Positions 44,688 through 54,162 of a stretch of 64,000 nucleotides of DNA are shown in pieces; within the stretch, counting starts at the first letter, position 1; each line of letters begins with the position of its first letter. The position numbers and the translations under genes are program-made. The notes under the pieces are model-generated. The model was not told the DNA's origin, searched no databases, and saw nothing but the letters and a program-made list of their open reading frames with translations. The stretch lies in contig CAKSZE010000001.1 in the NCBI GenBank assembly GCA_934525325.1, positions 1 through 64,000 of the forward strand, given 5' to 3'. The DNA is from an uncultured Faecalibacterium sp. GTDB lineage: Bacteria; Bacillota; Clostridia; Oscillospirales; Ruminococcaceae.

Positions 44688-44759
44688 AAAAAAGCAGGGG
44701 ATTCTGTATGCTGCCAGCCTGAACAGGCTGGACAAATCACGCGGAAGCCCTGCTTTTTT
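44688..44759 (+). terminator. Branched intrinsic terminator after the SDR gene
   Basis: AAAGCAGGG and CCCTGCTTT form the outer stem; an inner hairpin CCAGCCT/AGGCTGG lies in the loop; a run of six T follows. The large loop makes it unusual but it reads as a terminator. Confidence 0.7.
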
Positions 44760-44826
44760 GCTTGTCTGCCGGGGAAAAGTTCGCTTATAGGATGCAGCAT
44801 TTCTTCATATAAAAAGTCATACTTAT

Positions 44827-44855
44827 TTTACATCTTATCTGCATTTTGCTATAAT
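44827..44855 (+). promoter_or_regulatory. Promoter for the nucleobase permease gene
   Basis: TTTACA and TATAAT are 17 bases apart, with an extended -10 (TTGCTATAAT). A small CGCTTT/AAAGCG hairpin follows in the leader. I looked for purine riboswitch sequences here and found none. Confidence 0.75.
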
Positions 44856-44922
44856 ATTTTCGCTTTTTTTGCAAAGCGTCCGAACTGAACAAACCCGTAA
44901 AACCTTGAGGAGAGTGGAATTT

Positions 44923-46320
44923 TTGAAGGAAGTCAAACTTGAAGAAGCGGCTTATCAGTTTGAAGCCAAAATGTCACTGCGACAGGCGATCCCGCTGGGC
45001 TTGCAGCACGTCTGCGCCATGTTCGTGGGCAACCTGACCCCGCTGCTGATCATCACCAGCGCCTGCGGCATTGCAGGCGGCGAGTTCGCAGACCTGCAGG
45101 TCACCCTGCTGCAAAGCGCCATGTTCGTGGCAGGTATCGTCACACTGGTGCAGCTGTTCACCATCGGACCCGTGGGTGGCGCAGTACCTATTATCATGGG
45201 CACCAGCTCCGGCTTTATCGGCGTGTTCAACAGCGTTGTGGGCACGATGGGCGGCGGTGTGCTGGCCTACGGCGCCATTATGGGCGCTTCCATCATCGGC
45301 GGTATTTTTGAAAGCGTGCTTGGCTTTTTCCTCAAGCCGCTGCGCAAATTCTTCCCGCCGGTGGTCACCGGCACGGTGGTGCTTTCCATCGGCCTTTCGC
45401 TGATCTCGGTAGGCATCAACTCCTTTGGCGGCGGCAACAAGGCCAAGGACTTTGGCTCTGTGGAGAACCTGCTGCTGGCGCTGTTTGTGCTGGTGGTCAT
45501 CCTGTTCTTCAAGCACTGGACTACCGGTTTCCTCAGCTCTTCCGCCATCCTCATCGGCATTCTGGCCGGTTATGTGGCTGCTTTTATCATGGGTCTGGTG
45601 CTGCCCACCACCGGCGTGACTGCTGATGGCGTAGAGTTCACCAAGGCATGGGTGCTCAACTGGAGCAAGGTAGCACAGGCTTCCTGGTTCGCAGTGCCCA
45701 AGCTGATGCCGGTCAAGGTGGTATTTGATGCCCGTGCGATCCTGCCGGTGCTGATCATGTTCATCGTTACCGCAGTGGAGACTGTGGGCGATATCTCCGG
45801 CGTGATGGAGGGCGGCATGAACCGCGAGCCTTCCGATAAGGAACTGTCCGGCGGCGTCATCTGCGATGGCCTCGGCTCTACCTTTGCCGCACTGTTCGGC
45901 GTGCTGCCCAACACCTCTTTCAGCCAGAACGTGGGTCTGGTGGCCATGACCAAGGTGGTCAACCGCATGGCACTGGCTTCCGGCGCTGTGTTCCTGATCC
46001 TCTGCGGCCTGATCCCTAAGCTGGGCGCGCTGATCTCCATCATGCCGCAGGCCGTTCTGGGCGGTGCTGCCGTTATGATGTTCTCTTCTATCGTGGTCAG
46101 CGGCATCCAGCTGATCACCAAGGAAAAGATGACCCCGCGCCACCTGACCATCGTGTCCGTGGCACTGGGCGTGGGCTACGGCATGGGTGCCAACAGCGGC
46201 ATTCTGGCACAGGCTCCGCAGGCTCTCCAGCTGATCTGCGGCGAGTCCGGCATCGTTCCGGCTGCCTTCGTGGCGATCCTGCTGAATGTGCTGCTGCCCA
46301 AGAACGATATGGCAGAGTAA
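44923..46320 (+). CDS. NCS2-family nucleobase (xanthine/uric acid type) permease
   Basis: 465 residues with about 12-14 membrane segments. PLGLQHVCAMFVGNLTPLLI near the start and TAVETVGDISGVMEGG near residue 285 are typical of NCS2 purine transporters. Neighbouring molybdenum hydroxylase genes suggest xanthine or another purine as cargo; uracil is the main alternative. TTG 44923 is taken as the start because GAGGAG (44907-44912) lies 10 bases before it; GTG 44914 is also in frame but only 1 base from the site. Confidence 0.85.
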   Translation: MKEVKLEEAAYQFEAKMSLRQAIPLGLQHVCAMFVGNLTPLLIITSACGIAGGEFADLQVTLLQSAMFVAGIVTLVQLFTIGPVGGAVPIIMGTSSGFIGVFNSVVGTMGGGVLAYGAIMGASIIGGIFESVLGFFLKPLRKFFPPVVTGTVVLSIGLSLISVGINSFGGGNKAKDFGSVENLLLALFVLVVILFFKHWTTGFLSSSAILIGILAGYVAAFIMGLVLPTTGVTADGVEFTKAWVLNWSKVAQASWFAVPKLMPVKVVFDARAILPVLIMFIVTAVETVGDISGVMEGGMNREPSDKELSGGVICDGLGSTFAALFGVLPNTSFSQNVGLVAMTKVVNRMALASGAVFLILCGLIPKLGALISIMPQAVLGGAAVMMFSSIVVSGIQLITKEKMTPRHLTIVSVALGVGYGMGANSGILAQAPQALQLICGESGIVPAAFVAILLNVLLPKNDMAE

Positions 46321-46323
46321 AAC

Positions 46324-46983
46324 TTAGTTTTTTTGCCGGGCGATGGCTTCCAGCTGCTGCAATGCCTGCGGGGTGTCTGCATCCAGCAGTTCTGCGCTGT
46401 CTGCAATGCAGACCGTGCGCACTTGCGCAGGATACTTTTTAAGCAGCACGTTGCCGCCTTTATTTTCCGGCAGGGTGAGCAGTTCTGGAAAGAAACTGCT
46501 TCCAAACAGAACGGGACTTCCGACAAGCGGTGTCGGGTCGTTTTCGGCCACGGCACCCAGACGGAAGATCTCCCGTTCTGTTTCTTTTTGCCATTCTGCC
46601 GGGGATGACTGCTCACAGCGGAAACGTTCTGTCATGGCTTCTACCGTCTCCCGGCGCAGCAGGGGCTGATCCCCGGGCAGAAACAGACAGCCGCTAAGCT
46701 CTGGCAGCTGTTCCAGCAGCGCCGAAAGCCCCAACCGAACGGTATCGTTGCGGCCGGGCAGGCAGTGCAGCAGCACAGGAACGCCCTGCGCTCTACACAA
46801 CGCCTGTACCTCCTCCGAGCGGGTCACCACGATGCGGGCAGCGATACCGGGTGTGGCAGTAGCCGCAAAAGCCCGGCAGAGCATGGGCTGGCCGCAAAAA
46901 TCTGCAAGCAACTTGTTTGCACCAAACCGGCGGCCCAGCCCGGAAGCCATGATCACACAGCCGACCGTAATCGACTTCTTCAT
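46324..46983 (-). CDS. mocA: MocA/MobA-like molybdenum cofactor nucleotidyltransferase
   Basis: 219 residues with the nucleotidyltransferase signature ASGLGRRFGANKLLADF and FLPGDQPLL. This family links CMP or GMP to molybdopterin; xanthine-dehydrogenase-type enzymes normally use the CMP form made by MocA, hence the name used here. It is the only minus-strand gene in the cluster, divergent from the hydroxylase subunits and convergent with the permease (3-base gap). Start 46983 has AAGGAG upstream. Confidence 0.82.
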   Translation of the reverse strand: MKKSITVGCVIMASGLGRRFGANKLLADFCGQPMLCRAFAATATPGIAARIVVTRSEEVQALCRAQGVPVLLHCLPGRNDTVRLGLSALLEQLPELSGCLFLPGDQPLLRRETVEAMTERFRCEQSSPAEWQKETEREIFRLGAVAENDPTPLVGSPVLFGSSFFPELLTLPENKGGNVLLKKYPAQVRTVCIADSAELLDADTPQALQQLEAIARQKN

Positions 46984-47009
46984 ACAAAAACACTCCTTCA
47001 GCAGCATTT

Positions 47010-47067
47010 TATAATAGTATTATATCGAAAGCTGTGCTAAAATAAAAGAAGAGATATCGCAGCGATA
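47010..47067. promoter_or_regulatory. Divergent control region between mocA and the hydroxylase operon
   Basis: TATAATA-G-TATTATA (47010-47024) gives a TATAAT on each strand. A plus-strand extended -10 TGTGCTAAAAT ends at 47043. Just after it lies a perfect repeat TATCGC-A-GCGATA (47055-47067), placed where a repressor would block the hydroxylase operon. TATATCG also occurs at 47021-47027. Confidence 0.5.
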
Positions 47068-47086
47068 GAAAAGAGAGGTACTGCAC

Positions 47087-47890
47087 ATGATGACGATCCG
47101 AGAATACAAGCGGGCAGAAAGTCTGGAGGAAGCGTGGCAGCTGAACCAGAAAAAGCCAAACCGCATTTTGGGCGGCATGATCTGGCTGAAGATGGAAACC
47201 ATCAATGTCGGCACCGCCATCGACCTTTCCGGTCTGGGGCTGGATACCATTGAGGAGACCGAGGATAGCTTTTCCATCGGCGCTATGGTCACCCTGCGCC
47301 AGCTGGAACAGCATCCGGGGCTTGCTGCCTACACCAACGGTGCCATGCGTGAGGCTGTGCGCCATATCGTGGGCGTGCAGCTGCGCAATCTGGCGACCGT
47401 GGGCGGCAGCATTTACAGCCGGTTCGGCTTTTCGGATGTGCTGACCATGTTCCTAGCCATGGACTGTGATGTAGAGCTGTACAAGGGCGGTATCCTGCCT
47501 TTGCAGGAATATGCCCAGCGCCCCTATGACCGGGATGTTCTGGTGCGGCTGATCGTAAAAAAGACACCGATGCAGCTTTATTACCAGTCGGTGCGCAATA
47601 GCCAGACCGATATCCCGGTGCTGACCTGTGCCGCGGCCCGGATGGAGACCGGAGATTACCGCATCGTCATCGGCGCACGTCCGTTGCGCGCTGTGCGGTT
47701 CGAGCTCCCGGCAGATCCTGCCCTTGCGGCAGAACAGCTTGCCGCACAGTTTGCGGAAAGCGTAAAGGCGCAGATCGTTACCGGCTCCAATATGCGCGGC
47801 AGCGCCGAGTACCGCAGGCATCTGGCAGGCGTGCTGACAAAGCGCGCGGTGCTGGAACTGGAACAGCGTAAAATGCAGGAGGAAAAGTAA
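47087..47890 (+). CDS. Molybdenum hydroxylase FAD-binding subunit (xanthine dehydrogenase type)
   Basis: 267 residues. LGGMIWLKM and the second flavin-site region RNLATVGGSIYSRFGFSD place it in the FAD subunit family; the usual GGTD-like first motif is altered, as in a firmicute subgroup. It carries electrons from the iron-sulfur subunit to the acceptor. First gene of a long operon; GAGAGG precedes ATG 47087. Next gene starts right after its stop. Confidence 0.88.
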   Translation: MMTIREYKRAESLEEAWQLNQKKPNRILGGMIWLKMETINVGTAIDLSGLGLDTIEETEDSFSIGAMVTLRQLEQHPGLAAYTNGAMREAVRHIVGVQLRNLATVGGSIYSRFGFSDVLTMFLAMDCDVELYKGGILPLQEYAQRPYDRDVLVRLIVKKTPMQLYYQSVRNSQTDIPVLTCAAARMETGDYRIVIGARPLRAVRFELPADPALAAEQLAAQFAESVKAQIVTGSNMRGSAEYRRHLAGVLTKRAVLELEQRKMQEEK

Positions 47891-48361
47891 ATGCAGATCA
47901 CACTTACATTGAACGGTGTCCGGGTATCCGAGGAGATCGCCCCGGATATGCTTTTGATCGATTTTGTCCGTGCACATGGCTGCAAGAGCGTCAAGCGCGG
48001 CTGCGAGACCTCCAACTGCGGTCTGTGCACCGTGTTTATGGACGATAAGCCTGTTCTGTCCTGCTCCGTGCTGGCAGCCCGTGCCGATGGGCATAAGATC
48101 ACTACGCTGGAGGGCTTGCAGGAGGAAGCTGCCGAGTTTGGTGCCTTTATCGCAGATCAGGGCGCAGAGCAGTGCGGCTTCTGCAACCCGGGCTTTATCA
48201 TGAACGCGCTGGCTCTGTTCCGGGAGCAGCCGTACCCCACCGAAGAGCAGGTGAAGGAATACCTTGCCGGAAACCTGTGCCGCTGCTCCGGCTACGAAGG
48301 CCAGCTGCGCGGCATCATGAGCTTTCTGGCATGGAAAAAGCAGAAGGAGGGCGTACAGTGA
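47891..48361 (+). CDS. Molybdenum hydroxylase 2Fe-2S subunit
   Basis: 156 residues. An N-terminal plant-type ferredoxin domain binds one cluster through Cys38, Cys43, Cys46 and Cys58 (CETSNCGLC); the C-terminal helical domain binds the second (CGFC and CRC near residues 95-135). It passes electrons from the molybdenum site to FAD. AGGAGGAAAAG precedes ATG 47891. The stop overlaps the next start (GTGA). Confidence 0.93.
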   Translation: MQITLTLNGVRVSEEIAPDMLLIDFVRAHGCKSVKRGCETSNCGLCTVFMDDKPVLSCSVLAARADGHKITTLEGLQEEAAEFGAFIADQGAEQCGFCNPGFIMNALALFREQPYPTEEQVKEYLAGNLCRCSGYEGQLRGIMSFLAWKKQKEGVQ

Positions 48362-50646
48362 AAACCGTCAACAAACCGTTCCGCAAAAAAGACGCGATGC
48401 AGCTGGTCACCGGCCAGCCTGTCTATATGGATGATATCATCCCGCAGGACTGCCTGATCGTCAAGCTTCTGCGCTCGCCCCATGCAAACGCCATCGTCCG
48501 CAGCATCAACACCGCTGTTGCGAAAAAAGTGCCCGGCATCGAAGCCATCTTTACTTGGGAGGATGTACCGCAGGATGCCCGCCGCTACACACAGGCCGGC
48601 CAGACCTACCCGGAGGCCAGCCCCTACGACCGTCTTCTCATCGACCGCCATGTTCGCTTCGTGGGAGATGTGGTGGCCATCGTAGCCGGTAAAGATGAAA
48701 AGTGCGTGGATAAGGCGCTCAAACTTATTAAAGTGGACTATGATGTGCTGGAAGCTGTGCTGGATTTCCACACTGCAAAGGATAATCCCATTCTTGTTCA
48801 CCCGGAGGACAACTGGGAAAGTCTTGCCCCCGTGGGTGCCGACAACAAGCGCAACCTCTGCGCTCATGATGAATGCGGCAGCGGCGATATCGACGCCGTG
48901 CTTGCCGGGTGCGATGTGGTCATCGACCATGTGTACCACACAAAAGCCTGCCAGCAGGCCATGATGGAGACTTTCCGCACCTATTGCTCCATTGATACTT
49001 ACGGGCGGCTGAATGTGCTCAGTTCTACCCAGATCGTATTCCACGCGCGCCGCAATATTGCCAATGCACTGCACATTCCCAAATCCATGGTGCGCGTCTC
49101 CAAGCCCCGCATCGGCGGCGGCTTTGGTGCAAAGCAGACTGCCGTCAGCGAGGTGTATCCGGCCTTTGTGACTTGGATGACCAAAAAGCCCTCCAAGCTC
49201 ATCTTCAGCCGGGTAGAAAGCCAGACGGCTTCTTCGCCGCGCCATGAGATGGAGATGCACGTCCGTCTGGGCGCTACCAGGGACGGCATCGTGAAGGGCA
49301 TCGACCTGTACACCCTGTCTAACACCGGCGCTTACGGCGAGCACGGCCCCACTACCGTGGGTCTGTCCGGGCACAAGTCCATCCCGCTGTACGGCAAGGC
49401 CGAAGCCTTCCGCTTTGTCAGCGATGTGGTGTATACCAACCATATGTCTGCCGGTGCATACCGTGGCTACGGCGCTACGCAGGGTCTGTTTGCGGTGGAA
49501 TCTGCCGTCAACGAGCTGGCGCACAAGCTGAATATGGACCCCATTGCACTGCGCCTGAAGAACACCGTGCAGGAGGGCGATGTGATGCCCGCCTACTACG
49601 GTGCGGTAAACACCAGCTGCGCACTGGATCGGTGCGTACTCAAGGTGCGCGAGATGATCGACTGGGAGCACAAGTACCCCGCCCGGGATATGGGCAATGG
49701 CAAGATCCGTGCCGTGGGCATGGGTATGGCCATGCAGGGCTCCGGTATTTCCGGCATGGATGTAGGCAGTGCTACCCTCAAGCTGAACGATGACGGTTTC
49801 TATACCCTGATGATCGGTGCTGCCGATATGGGCACTGGCTGCGACACCACGCTGGCGCAGATCGCTGCCGAGGTGCTGGACTGCCCGCTGGATAACATTA
49901 CCGTCTTTGGTGCGGATACGGATTCTTCGCCCTATGATTCCGGCTCCTATGCTTCCAGCACCACCTATGTCACCGGCAAAGCTACCGAGAAGTGCGCCAT
50001 GAAGCTGCGGGAACAGATCTGCAAGCTGGGCGCGGAGCTGCTGGAATGCCCGGCAGATGCCGTGGAGTTTGACGGCAAGGTCGTGTTTGAAAGCGCCGAC
50101 CCCACCCGCCAAAAGACCCTGTCCGAGATCGCCTTTGCTTCCCAGTTTGGCCATAAGATCCCGCTGGAATTTACCGAGACCCACACCTCGCCCTTGTCGC
50201 CGCCGCCGTATATGGTGGGTGCTGCCGAGGTAGAGGTGGACACCGAGACCGGCGAGGTGAAGGTGTTGGAATTTGACGCCTGCGTGGACTGCGGCACCCC
50301 CATCAACCCCAACCTGACCCGCGTGCAGGCCGAGGGCGGCATTCTGCAGGGCATCGGTATGACCCTGACCGAGAACATCACCTACGACAAAAACGGCTAC
50401 CCGGCAGAGAACTCTCTGTTCCAGTACAAGATCCCTGCCCGCAACGATATCGGCCACATCCATGTGGAGTTTGAGAACAGCTACGAGCCCAACGGCCCCT
50501 TTGGCGCAAAGTCCATCGGCGAGGTGGTCATCAATACGCCGCTGCCCGCCATCTCGGACGCCATCTACAACGCCATCGGCACCCGTTTCTACGAGCTGCC
50601 CATCACTCCGGAGCAGATCGCCATGGCAGTTGCAGCCAAGCACTAA
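48358..50646 (+). CDS. Molybdenum hydroxylase catalytic (molybdopterin-binding) subunit
   Basis: 762 residues of the xanthine dehydrogenase/aldehyde oxidase family. Visible marks are RIGGGFGAKQTA, AYRGYGATQGLFAVE (cofactor contacts) and the C-terminal GAKSIGEVVI, whose Glu is the usual base at the active site. GTG 48358 is the start, with AAGGAGG 7 bases before. With a permease of purine type next door and selD, yqeB and yqeC in the same operon, it is probably a selenium-dependent xanthine or purine hydroxylase; substrate remains inferred. Confidence 0.9.
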   Translation: MKTVNKPFRKKDAMQLVTGQPVYMDDIIPQDCLIVKLLRSPHANAIVRSINTAVAKKVPGIEAIFTWEDVPQDARRYTQAGQTYPEASPYDRLLIDRHVRFVGDVVAIVAGKDEKCVDKALKLIKVDYDVLEAVLDFHTAKDNPILVHPEDNWESLAPVGADNKRNLCAHDECGSGDIDAVLAGCDVVIDHVYHTKACQQAMMETFRTYCSIDTYGRLNVLSSTQIVFHARRNIANALHIPKSMVRVSKPRIGGGFGAKQTAVSEVYPAFVTWMTKKPSKLIFSRVESQTASSPRHEMEMHVRLGATRDGIVKGIDLYTLSNTGAYGEHGPTTVGLSGHKSIPLYGKAEAFRFVSDVVYTNHMSAGAYRGYGATQGLFAVESAVNELAHKLNMDPIALRLKNTVQEGDVMPAYYGAVNTSCALDRCVLKVREMIDWEHKYPARDMGNGKIRAVGMGMAMQGSGISGMDVGSATLKLNDDGFYTLMIGAADMGTGCDTTLAQIAAEVLDCPLDNITVFGADTDSSPYDSGSYASSTTYVTGKATEKCAMKLREQICKLGAELLECPADAVEFDGKVVFESADPTRQKTLSEIAFASQFGHKIPLEFTETHTSPLSPPPYMVGAAEVEVDTETGEVKVLEFDACVDCGTPINPNLTRVQAEGGILQGIGMTLTENITYDKNGYPAENSLFQYKIPARNDIGHIHVEFENSYEPNGPFGAKSIGEVVINTPLPAISDAIYNAIGTRFYELPITPEQIAMAVAAKH

Positions 50647-50652
50647 AGGCAG

Positions 50653-51354
50653 ATGCGGAACGAAAAAGAATTTCCGTTTCTGGCAGAGAAAGGGCATATC
50701 GTTTCTCTGGTAGGCGGTGGGGGCAAAACCACCCTGCTATATGCCATGGCAGACCACTGTGCCCGCAAGGGCTGGCGGGTGCTTGTGACCACGACCACGC
50801 ACATCCGGCGGCCTGCTGCCTGCTACGCACCGGATGACGCAGCGCTTACTACCTTATGGCAAGCGGGTCACTACGCAGTGGTTGGCACTCCGGCAGAAAA
50901 CGGCAAGCTGACCCTGCCACCACCGCAGCTTTTGCGCCGGATGGCGCAGGCAGATGCGGTATTTATAGAGGCAGACGGGGCAAAGCACCATCCCTGCAAG
51001 GTCCCGGCGGCGCACGAGCCGGTGCTGCTGTCCCAAAGCGATATCGTTTTGGCGGTGGCAGGGCTTTCGGCGCTGGATAGGCCCTTGCGGGAGGTCTGCT
51101 TCCGCTATGATACCATCCGTCCGCAGTTTTTAGCGGCTGCGCCGGATGCACCTCTTACGCCGCCCATGCTGGCACAGCTGCTTGCAAGTACGCAGGGCGG
51201 CCGCAAGGCGGTGGGCGACCGGCAGTTTTACGCTGTGCTCAATCAGGCTGATACGCCGGAATTGCGCCAGCAGGGCATACAAATACAACAGCTTTTGCGT
51301 CAGCAGGGCATACCGTGCGTGCTGACGCATTTTAAAGAGGAAGAACGTGCATGA
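50653..51354 (+). CDS. yqeC: YqeC-type selenium-dependent hydroxylase accessory protein
   Basis: 233 residues with a P-loop [16 protein letters not shown] near residue 18, then TTTTHIRRP and [23 protein letters not shown]. This is the YqeC family, known from comparative genomics to travel with selD and molybdenum hydroxylases in bacteria that use selenium as a labile cofactor. Its reaction is not known. Stop overlaps the selD start (ATGA). Confidence 0.87.
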   Translation: MRNEKEFPFLAEKGHIVSLVGGGGKTTLLYAMADHCARKGWRVLVTTTTHIRRPAACYAPDDAALTTLWQAGHYAVVGTPAENGKLTLPPPQLLRRMAQADAVFIEADGAKHHPCKVPAAHEPVLLSQSDIVLAVAGLSALDRPLREVCFRYDTIRPQFLAAAPDAPLTPPMLAQLLASTQGGRKAVGDRQFYAVLNQADTPELRQQGIQIQQLLRQQGIPCVLTHFKEEERA

Positions 51355-52388
51355 GCAAGGAAGATAAGATCGTATTCTGTACCGGGGGCGGCTGCACCGC
51401 AAAGCTGGGTGCCGGGGTGCTGAGCCGTATTCTGGAAAAGCTCCCCCGGGGCGAAAAAGACCCGGATCTTCTGGTCGGCTACGACAGCCGGGATGACGCC
51501 GCAGTCTACCGCATTACGGACGACATTGCACTGGTGCAGACTGTGGACTTTTTCCCCCCGATGGTGGACGACCCCTACACCTTTGGGCAGATCGCTGCCA
51601 CGAACGCTCTGAGCGATGTCTACGCCATGGGCGGTGAGGTAAAGACCGCCCTGAATCTGGTCTGCTTCCCGGAGGATATGGACTTGAATGTGCTGGGTGA
51701 AATTTTGCGCGGCGGTGCTGAAAAGGTGGCAGAAGCCGGCGGCAGCCTTGCGGGCGGGCATTCCATCGCAGACAGCGGGGTGAAATACGGCCTTTCCGTG
51801 ACCGGCCTTGTTGACCCGCACCATATGTACACGAACGACACCGGCGTACCCGGCGACAAGCTGGTATTGACCAAAGCCTTAGGTGTGGGGCTGCTGTGTA
51901 CGGCAAACCGCGTAGGCGAAGCCGCCCCGGAGGAGATGGAAGCTGCCATCCGCTCCATGACCACCCTGAACAAAACGGCGGCAGAGATCAGCCGCAAATA
52001 CCGCGTCCATGCCGCCACGGATGTGACCGGCTTCAGCTTTCTCGGCCATCTGCACGAGATGATGGGCGGCAAGCTCTCCTGCATCATCCATGCAGATGCT
52101 GTGCCGGTGCTGCCGGGCGCAGAAAAAGCGGCAGATGCGTTTTTGTACACCGCCGCCGGGCAGCGCAACCGCAACCACACCGGGCCGTTCGTCCGGTTCG
52201 AGAACGTAAGCTTTGCCATGGAGGAAGTCTTGTTTGACCCGCAGACCTCCGGCGGGCTGCTGCTGGCTGTAGACCCGGCGGATGCAGCGGCACTGGAACA
52301 GGAACTGCGCGCCGCAAGGCTGCCCGCAAGCATCGTGGGCGAGATCCTGCCGAAGCAGGAAATTGAAATTACTGTAACAGACAAATGA
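51351..52388 (+). CDS. selD: Selenide, water dikinase
   Basis: Makes selenophosphate from selenide and ATP. 345 residues with the catalytic pair Cys15 and Lys18 in GGGCTAK (cysteine form, not selenocysteine), then [28 protein letters not shown], and GGHSI. No selA, selB or selenocysteine tRNA gene is visible here, and no in-frame UGA is needed. Position inside the hydroxylase operon points to selenium insertion into the molybdenum site rather than selenoprotein synthesis. Confidence 0.95.
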   Translation: MSKEDKIVFCTGGGCTAKLGAGVLSRILEKLPRGEKDPDLLVGYDSRDDAAVYRITDDIALVQTVDFFPPMVDDPYTFGQIAATNALSDVYAMGGEVKTALNLVCFPEDMDLNVLGEILRGGAEKVAEAGGSLAGGHSIADSGVKYGLSVTGLVDPHHMYTNDTGVPGDKLVLTKALGVGLLCTANRVGEAAPEEMEAAIRSMTTLNKTAAEISRKYRVHAATDVTGFSFLGHLHEMMGGKLSCIIHADAVPVLPGAEKAADAFLYTAAGQRNRNHTGPFVRFENVSFAMEEVLFDPQTSGGLLLAVDPADAAALEQELRAARLPASIVGEILPKQEIEITVTDK

Positions 52389-52402
52389 GAGGAGTAATCA
52401 GC

Positions 52403-53017
52403 ATGGCTGAGTTTATTAAAGTAGATGCACTGGGTGATGCCTGCCCGCTGCCTGTTGTCAAGGCAAAAAAGGCGATTTCTGAGCTGCAGGGCGCGGGACA
52501 GGTGGAGGTACTGGTGGACAACGAGATCACCGTACAGAACCTGACCAAGATGGCACAGCAGAAGGGCTATCAGTACAGCGCTGAAAAGCTGGAAGAGCGC
52601 AAGTACCGTGTGCTGTTCACGCTGGGAGAAGCAGCAGGCGCCCCGGCAGAGGAAACTTCCGTCTGCACACCGGATGCCCGCACCGATACGGTGGTGGCTA
52701 TTTCCGCTGCCACTATGGGTGATGGCAGCGAGGAGCTGGGCAAGACCCTGCTCAAGGCCTTTGTGTTTGCGCTGACCCAGCAGGACAAGCTGCCCAAGAC
52801 CATCCTGTTCTATAACGGCGGTGCGACGCTGACCTGTGAAGGCTCTGCCATGCTGGAAGATCTCAAGGCACTGGAAGCACAGGGCGTGGAAATTCTGACC
52901 TGCGGCACCTGCCTGAACTTTTACGGCCTTACCGAGAAGCTGGCTGTGGGCAGCGTGACCAATATGTACACCATTGCCGAAAAGCTGACGCAGGCCGGGA
53001 ACGTGGTAAAACCGTGA
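52403..53017 (+). CDS. yedF: YedF-type selenium metabolism sulfurtransferase-like protein
   Basis: 204 residues in two parts: an N-terminal TusA/SirA-like domain with the CPxP motif (DACPLPVVKAKK, near residue 11) and a C-terminal DsrE-like domain ending with CGTCLNFYGL. This two-domain form is found with selD and is thought to handle selenium. ATG 52403 follows GGAG at 52391-52394. Its stop overlaps the next GTG start. Confidence 0.88.
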   Translation: MAEFIKVDALGDACPLPVVKAKKAISELQGAGQVEVLVDNEITVQNLTKMAQQKGYQYSAEKLEERKYRVLFTLGEAAGAPAEETSVCTPDARTDTVVAISAATMGDGSEELGKTLLKAFVFALTQQDKLPKTILFYNGGATLTCEGSAMLEDLKALEAQGVEILTCGTCLNFYGLTEKLAVGSVTNMYTIAEKLTQAGNVVKP

Positions 53018-54162
53018 TCTATCTGGATAACGCAGCCACCACTCTGCATAAACCACCGCAGGTGGAACAGGCTATTCTGGAGGCACTGTACACGGCAGGC
53101 AACCCCGGACGCGGCGCACATGAGCCTACCCTTCACGCCGCACGGATCGTGCTGGACACCCGTCTGGCGCTGGCAGAGCTTTTCCATGCGCCGGACCCCT
53201 CCTGCATTGTTTTTGCCGCCAATGCGACCATGGCGCTGAACACGGTGCTGAACGGTGTGCTGCATCCGGGCGACCATGTCATCACAACGGTATGCGAGCA
53301 CAACTCCGTTCTGCGCCCTCTGTACCGTCTGCGGACGCAGGGAGTAGAGGTCTCCTTTACCGGCGTGGATGCTGCCGCACGGCTGTGCTACGACCAGTGG
53401 GAAACGCTGCTGCGCCCCACGACCCGGGCACTGGTGGTGACGGGAGCTTCCAATGTGACCGGCAACGGCACAGACCTTTCCTGCGCAGCGGACTTTGCCC
53501 ACCGGCATGGACTGCTGCTGATCGTGGATGCTGCCCAGACTGCCGGTGCACAGCCCATTGATGTGCAGCAGCTTGGCATAGATGCTTTGTGCTTTACCGG
53601 TCACAAGGCGCTGCTGGGGCCGCAGGGCACCGGCGGTGCTTATGTGCGCCCCGGGTTACAAGTTGCGCCGCTCCTTGTGGGCGGCAGCGGTGTGCACAGC
53701 TTTGACGAAACACACCCCTTGCAAATGCCCACCGCACTGGAGGCCGGCACACTGAACGTGCACGGCCTTGCGGGACTGTGCGCCGGGGTGCGCTGGCTGC
53801 TGGAGCAGGGCGTAGAAAGCCTTGCCGACCGGGAAAATGCTCTTGCCCGCCTGTTTTACGAGCAGGTGCGTACTGCGCCGGGCATAACGGTATACGGTGA
53901 TATGACCATGCAGCCCCGTGCACCCATTGTAGCACTGAACATCGGACAGGAAGATTCTGCCCGGGTGGCAGATATCTTGTGGGAGGACTACGGCATCTGC
54001 GTGCGTGCCGGGGCACACTGCGCTCCGCTGATGCACAAGGCCCTTGGCACGGCCGAGCAGGGCGTGGTACGGTTCAGCTTTTCCCATTTCAATACCGAAC
54101 AGGAGGTGCAGCAGGCGGCGCAGGCAGTTTGCGCACTTGCCCGGGAGCTTTTATGCGAATAA
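53014..54162 (+). CDS. Cysteine desulfurase-like class V aminotransferase (selenium cluster type)
   Basis: 382 residues with NAATTLHKPPQV at the start, a PLP lysine in CFTGHKALLGPQGTGG, and an active-site region near RAGAHCAPLMHKALG containing the mobile Cys. It resembles the desulfurase group that sits beside selD in Clostridia and Enterococcus and could release sulfur or selenium from cysteine or selenocysteine. GTG 53014 overlaps the yedF stop (GTGA), which supports joint action with YedF and SelD. Confidence 0.87.
   Translation: MIYLDNAATTLHKPPQVEQAILEALYTAGNPGRGAHEPTLHAARIVLDTRLALAELFHAPDPSCIVFAANATMALNTVLNGVLHPGDHVITTVCEHNSVLRPLYRLRTQGVEVSFTGVDAAARLCYDQWETLLRPTTRALVVTGASNVTGNGTDLSCAADFAHRHGLLLIVDAAQTAGAQPIDVQQLGIDALCFTGHKALLGPQGTGGAYVRPGLQVAPLLVGGSGVHSFDETHPLQMPTALEAGTLNVHGLAGLCAGVRWLLEQGVESLADRENALARLFYEQVRTAPGITVYGDMTMQPRAPIVALNIGQEDSARVADILWEDYGICVRAGAHCAPLMHKALGTAEQGVVRFSFSHFNTEQEVQQAAQAVCALARELLCE

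Noticed and set aside
44760-44922. Purine riboswitch in front of the nucleobase permease
   Set aside because: No matching conserved core or paired arms are present; the leader after the -10 is only about 65 bases.
51351-52388. Possible selenocysteine in SelD or neighbouring proteins
   Set aside because: The SelD catalytic residue is encoded as Cys (GGGCTAK), and the neighbouring frames need no in-frame UGA to be complete.
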